Shown here: positions 25,590 through 34,577 of the stretch, piece after piece
Numbering within the stretch: the stretch's first letter is position 1
Layout: the number at the start of each line of letters is the position of its first letter
Origin: JAGXTF01 sp038317095
GTDB lineage: Bacteria; Bacteroidota; Bacteroidia; NS11-12g; UBA955
Length of the DNA stretch: 59,186 nucleotides
NCBI GenBank assembly: GCA_038317095.1
Contig: JBBQBB010000015.1
Coordinates: 1-59,186, forward strand
Direction: 5' to 3'
Notes under the pieces: generated by a model
Told to the model about the DNA's origin: nothing
Seen by the model: only the letters and a program-made list of their open reading frames with translations
The model's database searches: none
Translations under genes and position numbers: made by a program

Positions 25590-27224
25590 TTACATCATTC
25601 CACCCATGCCACCCATATCGGGGCCATGGCTGTGACCTTTTTCGTCTTCTTTGATTTCGCTAAGTACGCAATCGGTAGTTAAAATCATTGCACCAATAGA
25701 TGCTGCATTTTCAAGCGCTACACGGCTTACTTTCTTAGGATCAATTACACCAGCTGCAATTAGGTTTTCGTATTTTTCAGTGCGGGCATTGTAACCAAAA
25801 TCGCCTGTACCTTCCATTACTTTTTGCACCACAATGCTGCCTTCTCCACCTGCATTTGCGACAATCTGACGCAAAGGCTCTTCCAACGCGCGACGAACAA
25901 TTAGAATACCGGTAGTTTCGTCATCATTTTCGCCTTTCAAATTATCCAAAGCAGAAATTGTGCGGATGAAGCTTACGCCACCACCTGGTACGATGCCTTC
26001 TTCAACCGCAGCGCGTGTTGCATGCAATGCATCGTCTACACGGTCTTTTTTCTCTTTCAATTCAACCTCTGTTGCAGCGCCTATATACAATACAGCAACC
26101 CCACCACTTAATTTTGCAAGACGTTCTTGCAATTTTTCGCGGTCGTAATCACTTGTAGTGCTTTCAACTTGTGCTTTAATTTGATTGATACGGCCTTTTA
26201 TATCGTCTTTGCTTCCAGCTCCGTTTACAACTATGGTGTTGTCTTTGTCAATGGTTATTTTTTCAGCACGACCCAAATCTACCAATTCAGCATCTTCCAA
26301 TTTGCGACCTTGCTCTTCGCTAATTACAGCTCCGCCAGTAAGTATGGCAATGTCTTGCAACATTTCTTTTCTGCGATCTCCAAAACCTGGTGCTTTTACA
26401 GCAGCAATTTTTAGGGCTCCGCGAATTTTGTTTACAACCAAAGTAGCAAGTGCTTCACCTTCCACGTCTTCAGCTATAATTAAAAGAGGTTTGCCAGTTT
26501 GTACAACTTTTTCCAATACTGGAAGCAAGTCTTTCATATTGCTTACTTTTTTGTCATAAATAAGGATGTATGGATTGTCCAATTCGGTTTCCATTTTTTC
26601 AGCGTTGGTAACAAAATAAGGACTAAGATAACCTCTGTCAAATTGCATACCTTCTACGATATCCACAGTGGTATCCGTTCCTTTTGCTTCTTCAACGGTG
26701 ATTACTCCGTCTTTACCCACTTTCTTCATGGCTTCTGCAATCAAAGCACCAATGGTATTGTCATTGTTCGCGCTAATGGAAGCAATTTGTTCAATTTTGC
26801 TGTGGTCGTCACCTACAGGTTGTGCCATTTTTTCAAGGGCATCCACCACAACTTTCACGGCTTTTTCAATTCCACGCTTCAAGTCCATTGGGTTTGCACC
26901 TGCAGCTACGTTTTTCAATCCAGCGGTTACAATAATTTGAGCCAAAACTGTTGCTGTTGTAGTTCCATCGCCTGCAATGTCTGCAGTTTTAGAAGCCACT
27001 TCTTTCAACATTTGTGCGCCCATGTTTTCGGTAGGGTCTGCCAATTCAATCTCCTTAGCAACGGTTACTCCGTCTTTGGTTACTTGTGGAGCACCGAATT
27101 TTTTATCAATAACCACATTGCGTCCTTTTGGACCAAGTGTTACTTTAACTGCGTTTGCTAAAGCGTCTACACCGCGTTTCAAACCTTCGCGTGCGCCAAC
27201 ATTAAATTCTATTTTCTTTGCCAT
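25590..27224 (-). CDS. groL: Chaperonin GroEL (60 kDa)
   Basis: GroEL forms the double-ring cytoplasmic chaperonin that folds proteins with GroES and ATP. The 544-residue sequence is canonical: KRGVDALANAVKVTLGPKGR (15-34), the ATP-site GDGTTTATVLA (about 87-97), AAVEEGIVPGGGV (about 405-417) and the flexible Gly/Met-rich tail GPDMGGMGGMM. Catalytic Asp residues in the GDGTT and late GVIDP regions are retained. It lies 15 nt downstream of groS. No HrcA-type CIRCE repeat is visible before groS. No anomalies. Confidence 0.99.
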   Translation of the reverse strand: MAKKIEFNVGAREGLKRGVDALANAVKVTLGPKGRNVVIDKKFGAPQVTKDGVTVAKEIELADPTENMGAQMLKEVASKTADIAGDGTTTATVLAQIIVTAGLKNVAAGANPMDLKRGIEKAVKVVVDALEKMAQPVGDDHSKIEQIASISANNDNTIGALIAEAMKKVGKDGVITVEEAKGTDTTVDIVEGMQFDRGYLSPYFVTNAEKMETELDNPYILIYDKKVSNMKDLLPVLEKVVQTGKPLLIIAEDVEGEALATLVVNKIRGALKIAAVKAPGFGDRRKEMLQDIAILTGGAVISEEQGRKLEDAELVDLGRAEKITIDKDNTIVVNGAGSKDDIKGRINQIKAQVESTTSDYDREKLQERLAKLSGGVAVLYIGAATEVELKEKKDRVDDALHATRAAVEEGIVPGGGVSFIRTISALDNLKGENDDETTGILIVRRALEEPLRQIVANAGGEGSIVVQKVMEGTGDFGYNARTEKYENLIAAGVIDPKKVSRVALENAASIGAMILTTDCVLSEIKEDEKGHSHGPDMGGMGGMM

Positions 27225-27239
27225 TTTGTTTTGTTAATT

Positions 27240-27515
27240 TTAAACGATTGCAAAAATGTCGCTTTCGCGCATGATTAAATAATCTTTGCCGTCAACGGCC
27301 AATTCTGTTCCAGCGTATTTGCCATACAGAACCATGTCCCCAACCTTTACAGTCATAGGCTCATCTACTTTTCCTGGACCTGCAGCAACTACGGTTCCTT
27401 TTACAGGCTTTTCTTTAGCGGTATCTGGAATAATAATTCCGGATGCAGTTTTGTTCTCTGCTGGCAGCGGTTCTACTAGAACCCTGTCTGCCAATGGTTT
27501 TACATTTACTGACAT
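27240..27515 (-). CDS. groS: Co-chaperonin GroES (10 kDa)
   Basis: GroES is the seven-fold lid of the GroEL chamber. The protein from ATG 27515 is 91 residues: MSVNVKPLADRVLVEPLPAE, the mobile loop with KTASGIIIPDTAKEKP (GroEL-binding IIIP), then GTVVAAGPGK and VLYGKYAGTELAVDGKDYLIM. A TTG-type in-frame start 13 codons upstream would add non-conserved residues and is rejected. It is the first gene of the groSL operon. Its upstream region lacks a clear TAnnTTTG box close to the start and shows no CIRCE element. Confidence 0.98.
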   Translation of the reverse strand: MSVNVKPLADRVLVEPLPAENKTASGIIIPDTAKEKPVKGTVVAAGPGKVDEPMTVKVGDMVLYGKYAGTELAVDGKDYLIMRESDIFAIV

Positions 27516-27804
27516 ATATATATTTGTTTTTAGCTTATGCTTGTGCCTCCTCATTCCCCATTTTTATGCCAATTGAAACTATACTGACAAATTTTCAGTT
27601 ATTTATGGCAAGTGTTCAAAATGTTGCCAGCCTGATAAAAAGCAATCGCTAACGCGGAGAAATCAATATACCTGAGCAAACCTATTTTTGACGAAAGGTG
27701 CATGCAAATGCACTTAGAGGGGCAAAATAAGTATTAAAAACAAAGGCGAAATAGACATATATCTTGTTGTGGTGATTTTTTCATTTAATAAATTCTCCAA
27801 TCCA

Positions 27805-30750
27805 CTATAATTTGCTCTTCGCCTCAGCGTCTTTCATTATTTTATCTGCCCTAGTGCTGGCACCATTTTCCACTTCATCAGCCCGTTTATTCGCTTCAGA
27901 TTCCACTTGGTCGGCTTTTTTGTTCCCTTCTTCCTCAACCGCAGCGGCTTGTTTGTAAAACACGGCTTTTCCGTCATTTGCCTTTTTCGCCCCCTCTTTC
28001 CGCAACTTATCTGCAGCAATTTTTTTGGCTTGTTTTTCTATTGGATTGCTTGCAGACGCAATAATATTGTCCGCCTGTTTATTGGTTTCATCCATCACCC
28101 TCTGGTAGGCTTTGTCTCCTTCATCCATAATTTGACCCGAACGCTTTTTGGATTCCGCGCGAATGGCGTCTCCAGCTTTTATTCCTTCAGCCCGCAATTT
28201 GTCCGCTTTGTCCTTCGCTTCCGCTTTAATTTTATCCGCTTGAGCCTGTGCAATTTTTAATCCTTCTGCAAGTTTTTTATTTGCCTCTCCTTTAATTATC
28301 GCTTTGCCTTGGTCTTTAAGATTGTCTACGATATTTTGTTTGAAACCTTTCAAACCTAAGCTGACCAAAGGTTTTAATATTGTCCCACCTATATTTAAAT
28401 CTACTGGTATCATTTCTGCCACATCCAGTTTCCAACCCTTAGTCGCAGCTTGTTTTACCCAGCCATCCACAACGGAATTGGCAGCACCCATAGCTTTGCG
28501 GGGAATTTTTATCCATCCGCCATAACTTAGTGTTTGATTTAACTTGGTCATGCCCGCCAAACGCATTACTGCTCCCTGACCCAATGGAATGGTGAAACTA
28601 TCTAATAACTTAAAGATCCCCTCTTTGATTTGAAATTTAACGGTTTGATTTTTGATTTGTAAATTTTCTAACCAATTGATTTTTAACTGAGATGCGATTT
28701 GTTTTACTACATCTAAATTCTTCACAGCAGCATCTGTAAAACTAACCATTCCATTCACATTCATGCTGTTGTAATTGAGTTGCATTTTGTCATTTAATAT
28801 GCTGCTTAAATCAATATTTGCATTAAAAAGGCCATCTATCATTTTGGCAATTGGGGCAAACTTTGACAACATGGGAAAATAAGCAAACGTTTGCGAAAAA
28901 TTCATTCTCTCAATTTTAGTAGACATGTTTGTAAATGGATTTTTTGCATTTTTGCTGTCATACGTGCCATCTAATTTTATAGTACCACCCAATAGGTTAG
29001 CGCGCAAATTTTCAAGGTTTAATTGAGAGTTTTGAATACGTGTATGCCCTCCCAAATCGGTCAATATATAGTTATCATATACCAATTTATTAATTTTGGT
29101 ATTTAAAGAAATATCCAAATTAGAAGGGATTTCTACAATGGTTAATGCAGCGGTATCTGCAACTTTCGGATCTTCAACTGAGGGTTTATCGCTTAAAAAA
29201 CTATTTGCATTTATATACTTGCTTTCTAAATCAACTTCCCCTTTTAACGTTTCTCCTGCAAATGCATAACCCAAGAAATTTTCAATTTTGCCTTTTACGT
29301 TAAAATCATTTTTGCCTATCTGCGCAATACAAACAGGCATCTTTACTGCCTGCGGTGTAAAATTCAATTCTAAATTTTCAATTTGATAGGCATCTTTATC
29401 ACTGGCACCTTGATAAATTAGATTTTTTACCAATAATTTTCCATCGGCATTTAATTTAGAATAATTTTTAGAATTTGCAGCGCTGTAATTTCCCTTTGCA
29501 CTCAAATCTGCATCAATCAAACCCGCCAATTTTGTGCCTTTTTCCAATGGAATTAAACCCACTATTTTTGAAAGGTCAATTTTGCCTTTTACGTTTCCGT
29601 CTATATAAGGATCGCTAACGGGTGTCTTTAATAACAATTTCATGGCAAAGGGTTCCCCAGCCAAGGATAAATTCAATTTTTGAACATCAACAATGCTTTT
29701 ATCAGGTGTGCCATCTGGATTTGTGAAATGCAAATCTAGGTTGATATTGTCTGCGGGAAATTGCAAGGACGGGTATTTAAATCCTCCATTGTTTATTTTA
29801 AGTGAAACATCGGTGGAAGGCATTTTATCATCTGTCATTTTGCCTTTGATAAACCCACCAAAGCCCATTGTGCCAGAAGCTTGTAAATCTTTAAAATTGT
29901 TTTGATACATGCCAGGCACCAAGGATAAAAAGCTCTTAAATGTATTTTCGAGGGCCTTAAATTTAATATCCATATCGATATCGTTGTCATTTAAATCAAC
30001 AAAGCCATCGCTTTCTATGTTTAAATCGTTTAACTTTACTTTCCCTTTGTCAAAACTGAATTTCCAAGATTTTAAATCCATTTGAATGTTTGCCAAAATT
30101 TCAGTGCCGATATTGAATAACCAATTAACTCCGCCATAACCTAAAGTTAAAGACTTAGCCTGGGTTTTGGTTTCCATCATAAAATTGTCTGTAGTGAAGT
30201 CTCCACTAGAAGTGTGGTCAAATTCTTTTAATTCTGTAAAGAAATTTAAACTTTTATCATCGTAAATCAGGTGCCCTTTTTCAATCTCTAGTGATTTCAA
30301 TGCCATTTTAAAAGTGCTTCCACCCGTGTCTTTGGTGGTTTTGGTGGTATCTGTTTTTACAATATCCCAATTTGCACGTCCACTTTTCATTGTTTCAATG
30401 TCAATTTTTGGTGCTTTAAGATATATCCTTTTAATTTTTATTTCTTCCCCTTTAATGGCACTCATTACATCTAGGGTTAGGCGCATTTCAGGAAAATAGA
30501 CCAAAGTGTCCCCAACAAAGCTATCTTTTCCAACTATGCTAAGGTTCTTGATTTCCAATGACACATTGGGAAAGCTACGCAGAAAGCTTAGGTCTATGTT
30601 ATTGTCAAAGTTTAATGTCGCATTGAGTTGCTTGTTGGCGGTGTTCTTAATGGCTTGTACAATCTTTCCTTTAAACACAAAAGGCGCAACCAAGAGGAGT
30701 ATTAGGATTGCACCCAATGCAATGCCTGTAATTTTTAATGCTTTTTTCAT
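27805..30750 (-). CDS. AsmA-family envelope protein with a long charged helical tail
   Basis: This is a 981-residue envelope protein. One N-terminal membrane anchor (KITGIALGAILILLLVAPFVF) is followed by the AsmA domain (SFLRSFPNVSLEIKNLSIVG, then LRLTLDVMSAIKGEEIKIKRI-like strands), and by a middle region of beta-strands with AsmA C-terminal features (LRANLLGGTIKLDGTYDSKN). AsmA-like proteins bridge the periplasm and are thought to move phospholipids to the outer membrane. The last 140 residues or so, after residue 840, are an Ala/Lys/Glu-rich helix with repeated KADKL, KADQVE and RADEVE units, probably a coiled coil. It starts 133 nt from, and divergent to, the desaturase gene. No recognised partner genes lie beside it. 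Confidence 0.88.
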   Translation of the reverse strand: MKKALKITGIALGAILILLLVAPFVFKGKIVQAIKNTANKQLNATLNFDNNIDLSFLRSFPNVSLEIKNLSIVGKDSFVGDTLVYFPEMRLTLDVMSAIKGEEIKIKRIYLKAPKIDIETMKSGRANWDIVKTDTTKTTKDTGGSTFKMALKSLEIEKGHLIYDDKSLNFFTELKEFDHTSSGDFTTDNFMMETKTQAKSLTLGYGGVNWLFNIGTEILANIQMDLKSWKFSFDKGKVKLNDLNIESDGFVDLNDNDIDMDIKFKALENTFKSFLSLVPGMYQNNFKDLQASGTMGFGGFIKGKMTDDKMPSTDVSLKINNGGFKYPSLQFPADNINLDLHFTNPDGTPDKSIVDVQKLNLSLAGEPFAMKLLLKTPVSDPYIDGNVKGKIDLSKIVGLIPLEKGTKLAGLIDADLSAKGNYSAANSKNYSKLNADGKLLVKNLIYQGASDKDAYQIENLELNFTPQAVKMPVCIAQIGKNDFNVKGKIENFLGYAFAGETLKGEVDLESKYINANSFLSDKPSVEDPKVADTAALTIVEIPSNLDISLNTKINKLVYDNYILTDLGGHTRIQNSQLNLENLRANLLGGTIKLDGTYDSKNAKNPFTNMSTKIERMNFSQTFAYFPMLSKFAPIAKMIDGLFNANIDLSSILNDKMQLNYNSMNVNGMVSFTDAAVKNLDVVKQIASQLKINWLENLQIKNQTVKFQIKEGIFKLLDSFTIPLGQGAVMRLAGMTKLNQTLSYGGWIKIPRKAMGAANSVVDGWVKQAATKGWKLDVAEMIPVDLNIGGTILKPLVSLGLKGFKQNIVDNLKDQGKAIIKGEANKKLAEGLKIAQAQADKIKAEAKDKADKLRAEGIKAGDAIRAESKKRSGQIMDEGDKAYQRVMDETNKQADNIIASASNPIEKQAKKIAADKLRKEGAKKANDGKAVFYKQAAAVEEEGNKKADQVESEANKRADEVENGASTRADKIMKDAEAKSKL

Positions 30751-30776
30751 TTTATAAGACTATCTGTTAACCAGTT

Positions 30777-30784
30777 CAAAAATA
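30777..30784 (-). promoter_or_regulatory. -7 promoter box for the AsmA-family gene
   Basis: The minus strand reads TATTTTTG, 26 nt before the ATG. No clear -33 element. Confidence 0.4.
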
Positions 30785-30870
30785 GCACCAATTGTTGCAT
30801 TATCTTTTTTATTTGCATAATATTAATCCATGGTTGGTATTTTATGCTTCTAATAATAAAAATAGATTGC

Positions 30871-30878
30871 TATTTTTG
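30871..30878 (+). promoter_or_regulatory. -7 promoter box for the sterol-desaturase-family gene
   Basis: TATTTTTG lies 5 nt before the ATG at 30884, so the mRNA would be nearly leaderless. No clear -33 TTTG. Confidence 0.48.
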
Positions 30879-30883
30879 CGAGA

Positions 30884-31795
30884 ATGGGTTTTCCAAATAG
30901 TTACTGGTGGGAAGGTGCAATGACCATAATTACAGTGCCAATTTATGCGGTTGCCATACTTGGGGAAATTGTGGTTTCAAACATTGTGCAGGCTAAACTT
31001 TATTCCTTCAAGGATACTTTAAACAACCTTTTAATGACCCTTATTAATTCTTCCCTAGATGTATTGATGCGGGTTGTGTTTTTAATTTGTATGGCATTTG
31101 TATACGGATTAAAAGCAGTGCACTTGAACGAGGATAGCTGGTATTATTGGGTTTTGGTTATAATTCTAACAGATTTGGTTTATTGGTTTGTGCACTGGCT
31201 GAGCCACACGGTGCGTTTTTTTTGGGCGGTACATACCGTCCACCACAGCAGTGAAAATTATAACATTACCGTGGGTTTTAGAAGTTCCGTTTTCGAACCC
31301 CTGTATCGCTTTGTTTTTTTTCTTCCTTTGGGTTTCTTGGGTTTTAGGGCGGAGGATGTGATGCTCGCTTTCGCCATTCAGCAGCTTTATGGCAGTTTGG
31401 TACATACCCAATTGATCAAACGAATGCCATTTTGGGAAATTGTTTTTGTTACTCCATCACATCATCGAGTGCATCATGGTTCCAATCCTAGGTATTTAGA
31501 CAAAAACATGGGCATGATCTTTATTTTTTGGGACAAATTGTTTGGCACTTTTGAAGATGAAGATGACAACTACCAAAAGGTGCGTTTTGGACTAACCAAA
31601 AACTTGGAAACACATAGCCCTTCGGTGGTTATTTTTAAAGAATGGCAACAATTATTTGCAGATGTTAAAAACGCACCGGGATTAAAAAATAAATTCATGT
31701 ATGCCTTTGGGAAGCCTGGTTGGAGCCATGATGGGAGTAGACTAACCAGCGCGCAGATGCGCGATAAGGAGGCACGAGAAAATGGGAATGGGTGA
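30884..31795 (+). CDS. Sterol desaturase / fatty acid hydroxylase family membrane protein
   Basis: This is a 303-residue membrane-bound di-iron oxygenase. Four or so hydrophobic segments precede and interleave three histidine clusters: HWLSH (HxxxH), HTVHHS (HxxHH) and HHRVHHGSN (HxxHH), the diagnostic ligands of the fatty acid hydroxylase superfamily. The arrangement RFFWAVHTVHHSSENYN is common in Bacteroidota members that resemble alkylglycerol monooxygenase. The substrate may be a lipid or a carotenoid-like compound; it cannot be told from sequence. The C-terminal tail (AFGKPGWSHDGSR) is typical. It is divergent from the AsmA gene and followed by 303 nt with no gene. Confidence 0.88.
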   Translation: MGFPNSYWWEGAMTIITVPIYAVAILGEIVVSNIVQAKLYSFKDTLNNLLMTLINSSLDVLMRVVFLICMAFVYGLKAVHLNEDSWYYWVLVIILTDLVYWFVHWLSHTVRFFWAVHTVHHSSENYNITVGFRSSVFEPLYRFVFFLPLGFLGFRAEDVMLAFAIQQLYGSLVHTQLIKRMPFWEIVFVTPSHHRVHHGSNPRYLDKNMGMIFIFWDKLFGTFEDEDDNYQKVRFGLTKNLETHSPSVVIFKEWQQLFADVKNAPGLKNKFMYAFGKPGWSHDGSRLTSAQMRDKEARENGNG

Positions 31796-32098
31796 TTTTA
31801 TATAAGAGGATAAGATTAGTCAGAAACAATTAGACCTTCAAAGGTTCTTGCATCTAGCAATATTTGACCTAAAGTTTTCAATATTGACAAGAAAAAACAT
31901 GACAAATACAGTCAATTATATTCTGATTTCAATATTGCAACCGATTTCAGCAAAAAAAAATAATCTGCCTTGCAATTCGGAGGATTGGTTTTAAATAAAT
32001 TTAAGGCAAATTTGAATGCCACATTCTTAGGTATTGCAAGAAAAAACAGACTTAGAAACGCAATGCAAAACCCAGTTGAACTTGGTCAAATCACTTCC
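31796..32098. other. Intergenic region, no gene seen
   Basis: These 303 nt lie between the convergent desaturase and aconitase genes. AT-rich, with a short repeated CAATATT near 31858-31892 and an A8-9 run. No good hairpin with a T-run was found. I see no coding frame or RNA here. Confidence 0.4.
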
Positions 32099-34363
32099 TT
32101 ATAACAATCCTTTTCTGATAAGATTCAATGCGCCACCGGCTTTAAACCACTCGATTTGTTGCGCATTGTATGTATGCGTTACCGAAATGGTGTCTTTGCT
32201 ACCGTCTTTGTGGTTCAGGGTTAAACTTAAGGGTTGTCCTTCCGAGAAATTCGTCAAACCATTTACATCTACTGTATCCCATTCCTGAATTTTTTCGTAA
32301 TCGGCTTTGTCCGCAAAATTAATCGCAAGCATGCCTTGTTTTTTTAGGTTTGTTTCATGAATACGGGCAAATGATTTGGTTAACACAACACGCACTCCCA
32401 AGAAACGAGGTTCCATTGCGGCATGCTCTCTGCTGCTTCCTTCGCCATAATTTTCTTCCCCAACCACAATGCTAAACTCCCCTGCGCCTTTGTATATGCG
32501 CTGCATAGCGGGTACACTTCCATATTCACCCGTTAGTTGGTTCAATACATTGTCTGTTTTGTCGTTAAATGCATTCACTGCGCCAATAAGCATATTGTTG
32601 CTAATATTGTCTAGATGTCCGCGGAATTTTAACCATGGGCCCGCCATAGAAATATGGTCTGTTGTGCACTTTCCTTTTGCTTTTATTAGCAACCGGAGAC
32701 CTTTAATATCAGTTCCTTCCCAGGCAGCAAAGGGTTCTAATAGTTGCAGCCGATCGCTGGTTGGGCTCACAACCACCTCCACTGCACTGCCATCTTCAGC
32801 AGGCGCTTGGTAACCGGCATCATCAACTGCGTATCCATTAGCGGGCATTTCAAAGCCAGTGGGCTCATCCAGTTTTACTTGCTCACCTTTATCGTTGGTT
32901 AAATAATCAGTCAATGGATTAAAAGTTAAATTACCAGCGATCGCCATGGCGGTCACAATCTCTGGCGAGGCCACAAAACTGTGCGTATTAGGGTTGCCAT
33001 CTGCACGCTTGCTAAAATTACGGTTGAATGAAGTAATAATGCTATTTCTTTCTTGCAACTCTGCTCCATGCCTAGCCCATTGCCCTATGCAAGGTCCGCA
33101 AGCATTCGCCAAAACCATGCCTCCAATTTTGTCAAAATCAGCCAAGTACCCATCTCTTTCAACAGTGAATCTTACTTGTTCACTGCCTGGGGTAATGGTA
33201 AATTCACTTTTTGCTTTCAATCCTTTTGCTGTAGCTTGTTTTGCCAAAGATGCAGCTCGGCTAATATCTTCGTAAGAACTATTTGTGCAACTGCCTATCA
33301 AACCCACACTTAATTCTTGGGGCCATCCGTTTTCCTTTACAGCAGCGGCAAATTTACCAATCGGCCATGCCAAATCTGGAGTAAACGGTCCGTTGATATG
33401 CGGTTCAAGCTCACTTAAATTAATTTCTATAACTTCATCGAAATACTTCTCGGGGTTTGCGTAAACCTCAGCATCGCCATTTAAGCAATCACTCACTTGG
33501 TCTGCAAGATTAGCGATATCCGAACGGTCAGTTCCCCGAAGGTATTCTGCCATTTTTAAATCGTACCCAAAAATGGATGTTGTTGCACCTATTTCTGCAC
33601 CCATATTGCAAATGGTGCCTTTTCCTGTGCAACTGATACTTTCAGCACCTGGGCCGAAATATTCAACAATTTTATTGGTTCCCCCTTTCACAGTAAGAAT
33701 TCCTGCAACTTTTAAAATTACATCTTTGGCGCTGGTCCAGCCATTCATTTTGCCAGTTAGTTTTACACCAATCAATTTTGGAAAAAGCAATTCCCAAGCA
33801 AAGCCTGCCATTACATCGCTTGCATCGGCACCGCCTACACCAATGGCAACCATTCCTAAGCCACCCGCATTTACAGTATGGCTATCCGTACCAATCATCA
33901 TTCCACCCGGGAATGCGTAGTTTTCCAATACCACTTGGTGAATAATACCTGCGCCGGGTTTCCAAAAACCAATTCCGTATTTGTTGCTTACAGAGGCAAG
34001 AAAATCATAAACTTCTTTGTTTTTATCCACTGCAGTTGCCAAATCTTCTGCTGCACCCACTTTTGCTTGAATAAGATGGTCGCAATGCACTGTGCTGGGC
34101 ACAGCCACTTGTGTGCGACCGCTTTGAATAAATTGCAACAGCGCCATCTGTGCTGTTGCATCTTGCATGGCAACTCTATCTGGCGCAAAATCTACATAAG
34201 ATTTGCCTCTTTCAAATGGGGTATTGGAATTGCCATCCCAAAGGTGGCTATAAAGTATTTTTTCGGTGAGGGTTAGCGGTTTGCCTAACAATTGGCGCGC
34301 TGCCTGAACCCTTGAGGGCATTTTCTCGTAAACTGAACGGATTAAATTTAAATCGAAAGCCAT
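32099..34363 (-). CDS. acn: Aconitate hydratase, mitochondrial type
   Basis: Aconitase interconverts citrate and isocitrate in the TCA cycle, using a [4Fe-4S] cluster. The 754-residue protein is the type found in mitochondria and many Bacteroidota. Cluster cysteines are Cys359 (GLIGSCTNSSYED) and Cys422/Cys425 (LANACGPCIGQW). Substrate-site segments GTDSHTVNAGGLGM (158-171) and EHAAMEPR (from GEGSSREHAAMEPRFLG) are intact. The C-terminal swivel domain is complete. It is divergent from the giant adhesin across a 214-nt spacer. No 5' regulatory element was recognised. Confidence 0.97.
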   Translation of the reverse strand: MAFDLNLIRSVYEKMPSRVQAARQLLGKPLTLTEKILYSHLWDGNSNTPFERGKSYVDFAPDRVAMQDATAQMALLQFIQSGRTQVAVPSTVHCDHLIQAKVGAAEDLATAVDKNKEVYDFLASVSNKYGIGFWKPGAGIIHQVVLENYAFPGGMMIGTDSHTVNAGGLGMVAIGVGGADASDVMAGFAWELLFPKLIGVKLTGKMNGWTSAKDVILKVAGILTVKGGTNKIVEYFGPGAESISCTGKGTICNMGAEIGATTSIFGYDLKMAEYLRGTDRSDIANLADQVSDCLNGDAEVYANPEKYFDEVIEINLSELEPHINGPFTPDLAWPIGKFAAAVKENGWPQELSVGLIGSCTNSSYEDISRAASLAKQATAKGLKAKSEFTITPGSEQVRFTVERDGYLADFDKIGGMVLANACGPCIGQWARHGAELQERNSIITSFNRNFSKRADGNPNTHSFVASPEIVTAMAIAGNLTFNPLTDYLTNDKGEQVKLDEPTGFEMPANGYAVDDAGYQAPAEDGSAVEVVVSPTSDRLQLLEPFAAWEGTDIKGLRLLIKAKGKCTTDHISMAGPWLKFRGHLDNISNNMLIGAVNAFNDKTDNVLNQLTGEYGSVPAMQRIYKGAGEFSIVVGEENYGEGSSREHAAMEPRFLGVRVVLTKSFARIHETNLKKQGMLAINFADKADYEKIQEWDTVDVNGLTNFSEGQPLSLTLNHKDGSKDTISVTHTYNAQQIEWFKAGGALNLIRKGLL

Positions 34364-34477
34364 GTTTTATTTGTGCTGCGAATTTCGTCTTTTTCCTTGA
34401 ATACCGAATAGTTGGATTGAATAATTTGTAATTTTTTTATATAAAAATCAATTTTTTCAACAGTTTTGTTTTTTTTT

Positions 34478-34509
34478 CTTGTATACATTGTCAAAGTAAT
34501 GTAAGTTTG
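34478..34509 (+). promoter_or_regulatory. Promoter of the giant adhesin gene
   Basis: A -33-like CTTG (34478-34481), a 20-nt spacer and TAAGTTTG (34502-34509). The ATG at 34578 follows 68 nt later, giving a leader of about 60 nt, longer than at most genes here. Confidence 0.5.
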
Positions 34510-34577
34510 AAAAATTAGGATAGGGGTATGACCATTACGAATTGTATTGAACCTTTAACCTTAAAAAAACTACGCGT

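Noticed and set aside
26499..27161. 220-codon plus-strand frame over groL
   Set aside because: It is a Cys/Phe-rich mirror of the highly conserved groL coding strand, with no start context or family likeness.
27516..27804. CIRCE/HrcA operator before groS
   Set aside because: No TTAGCACTC-N9-GAGTGCTAA-like repeat is present; only a weak 6-bp hairpin at 27698-27713.
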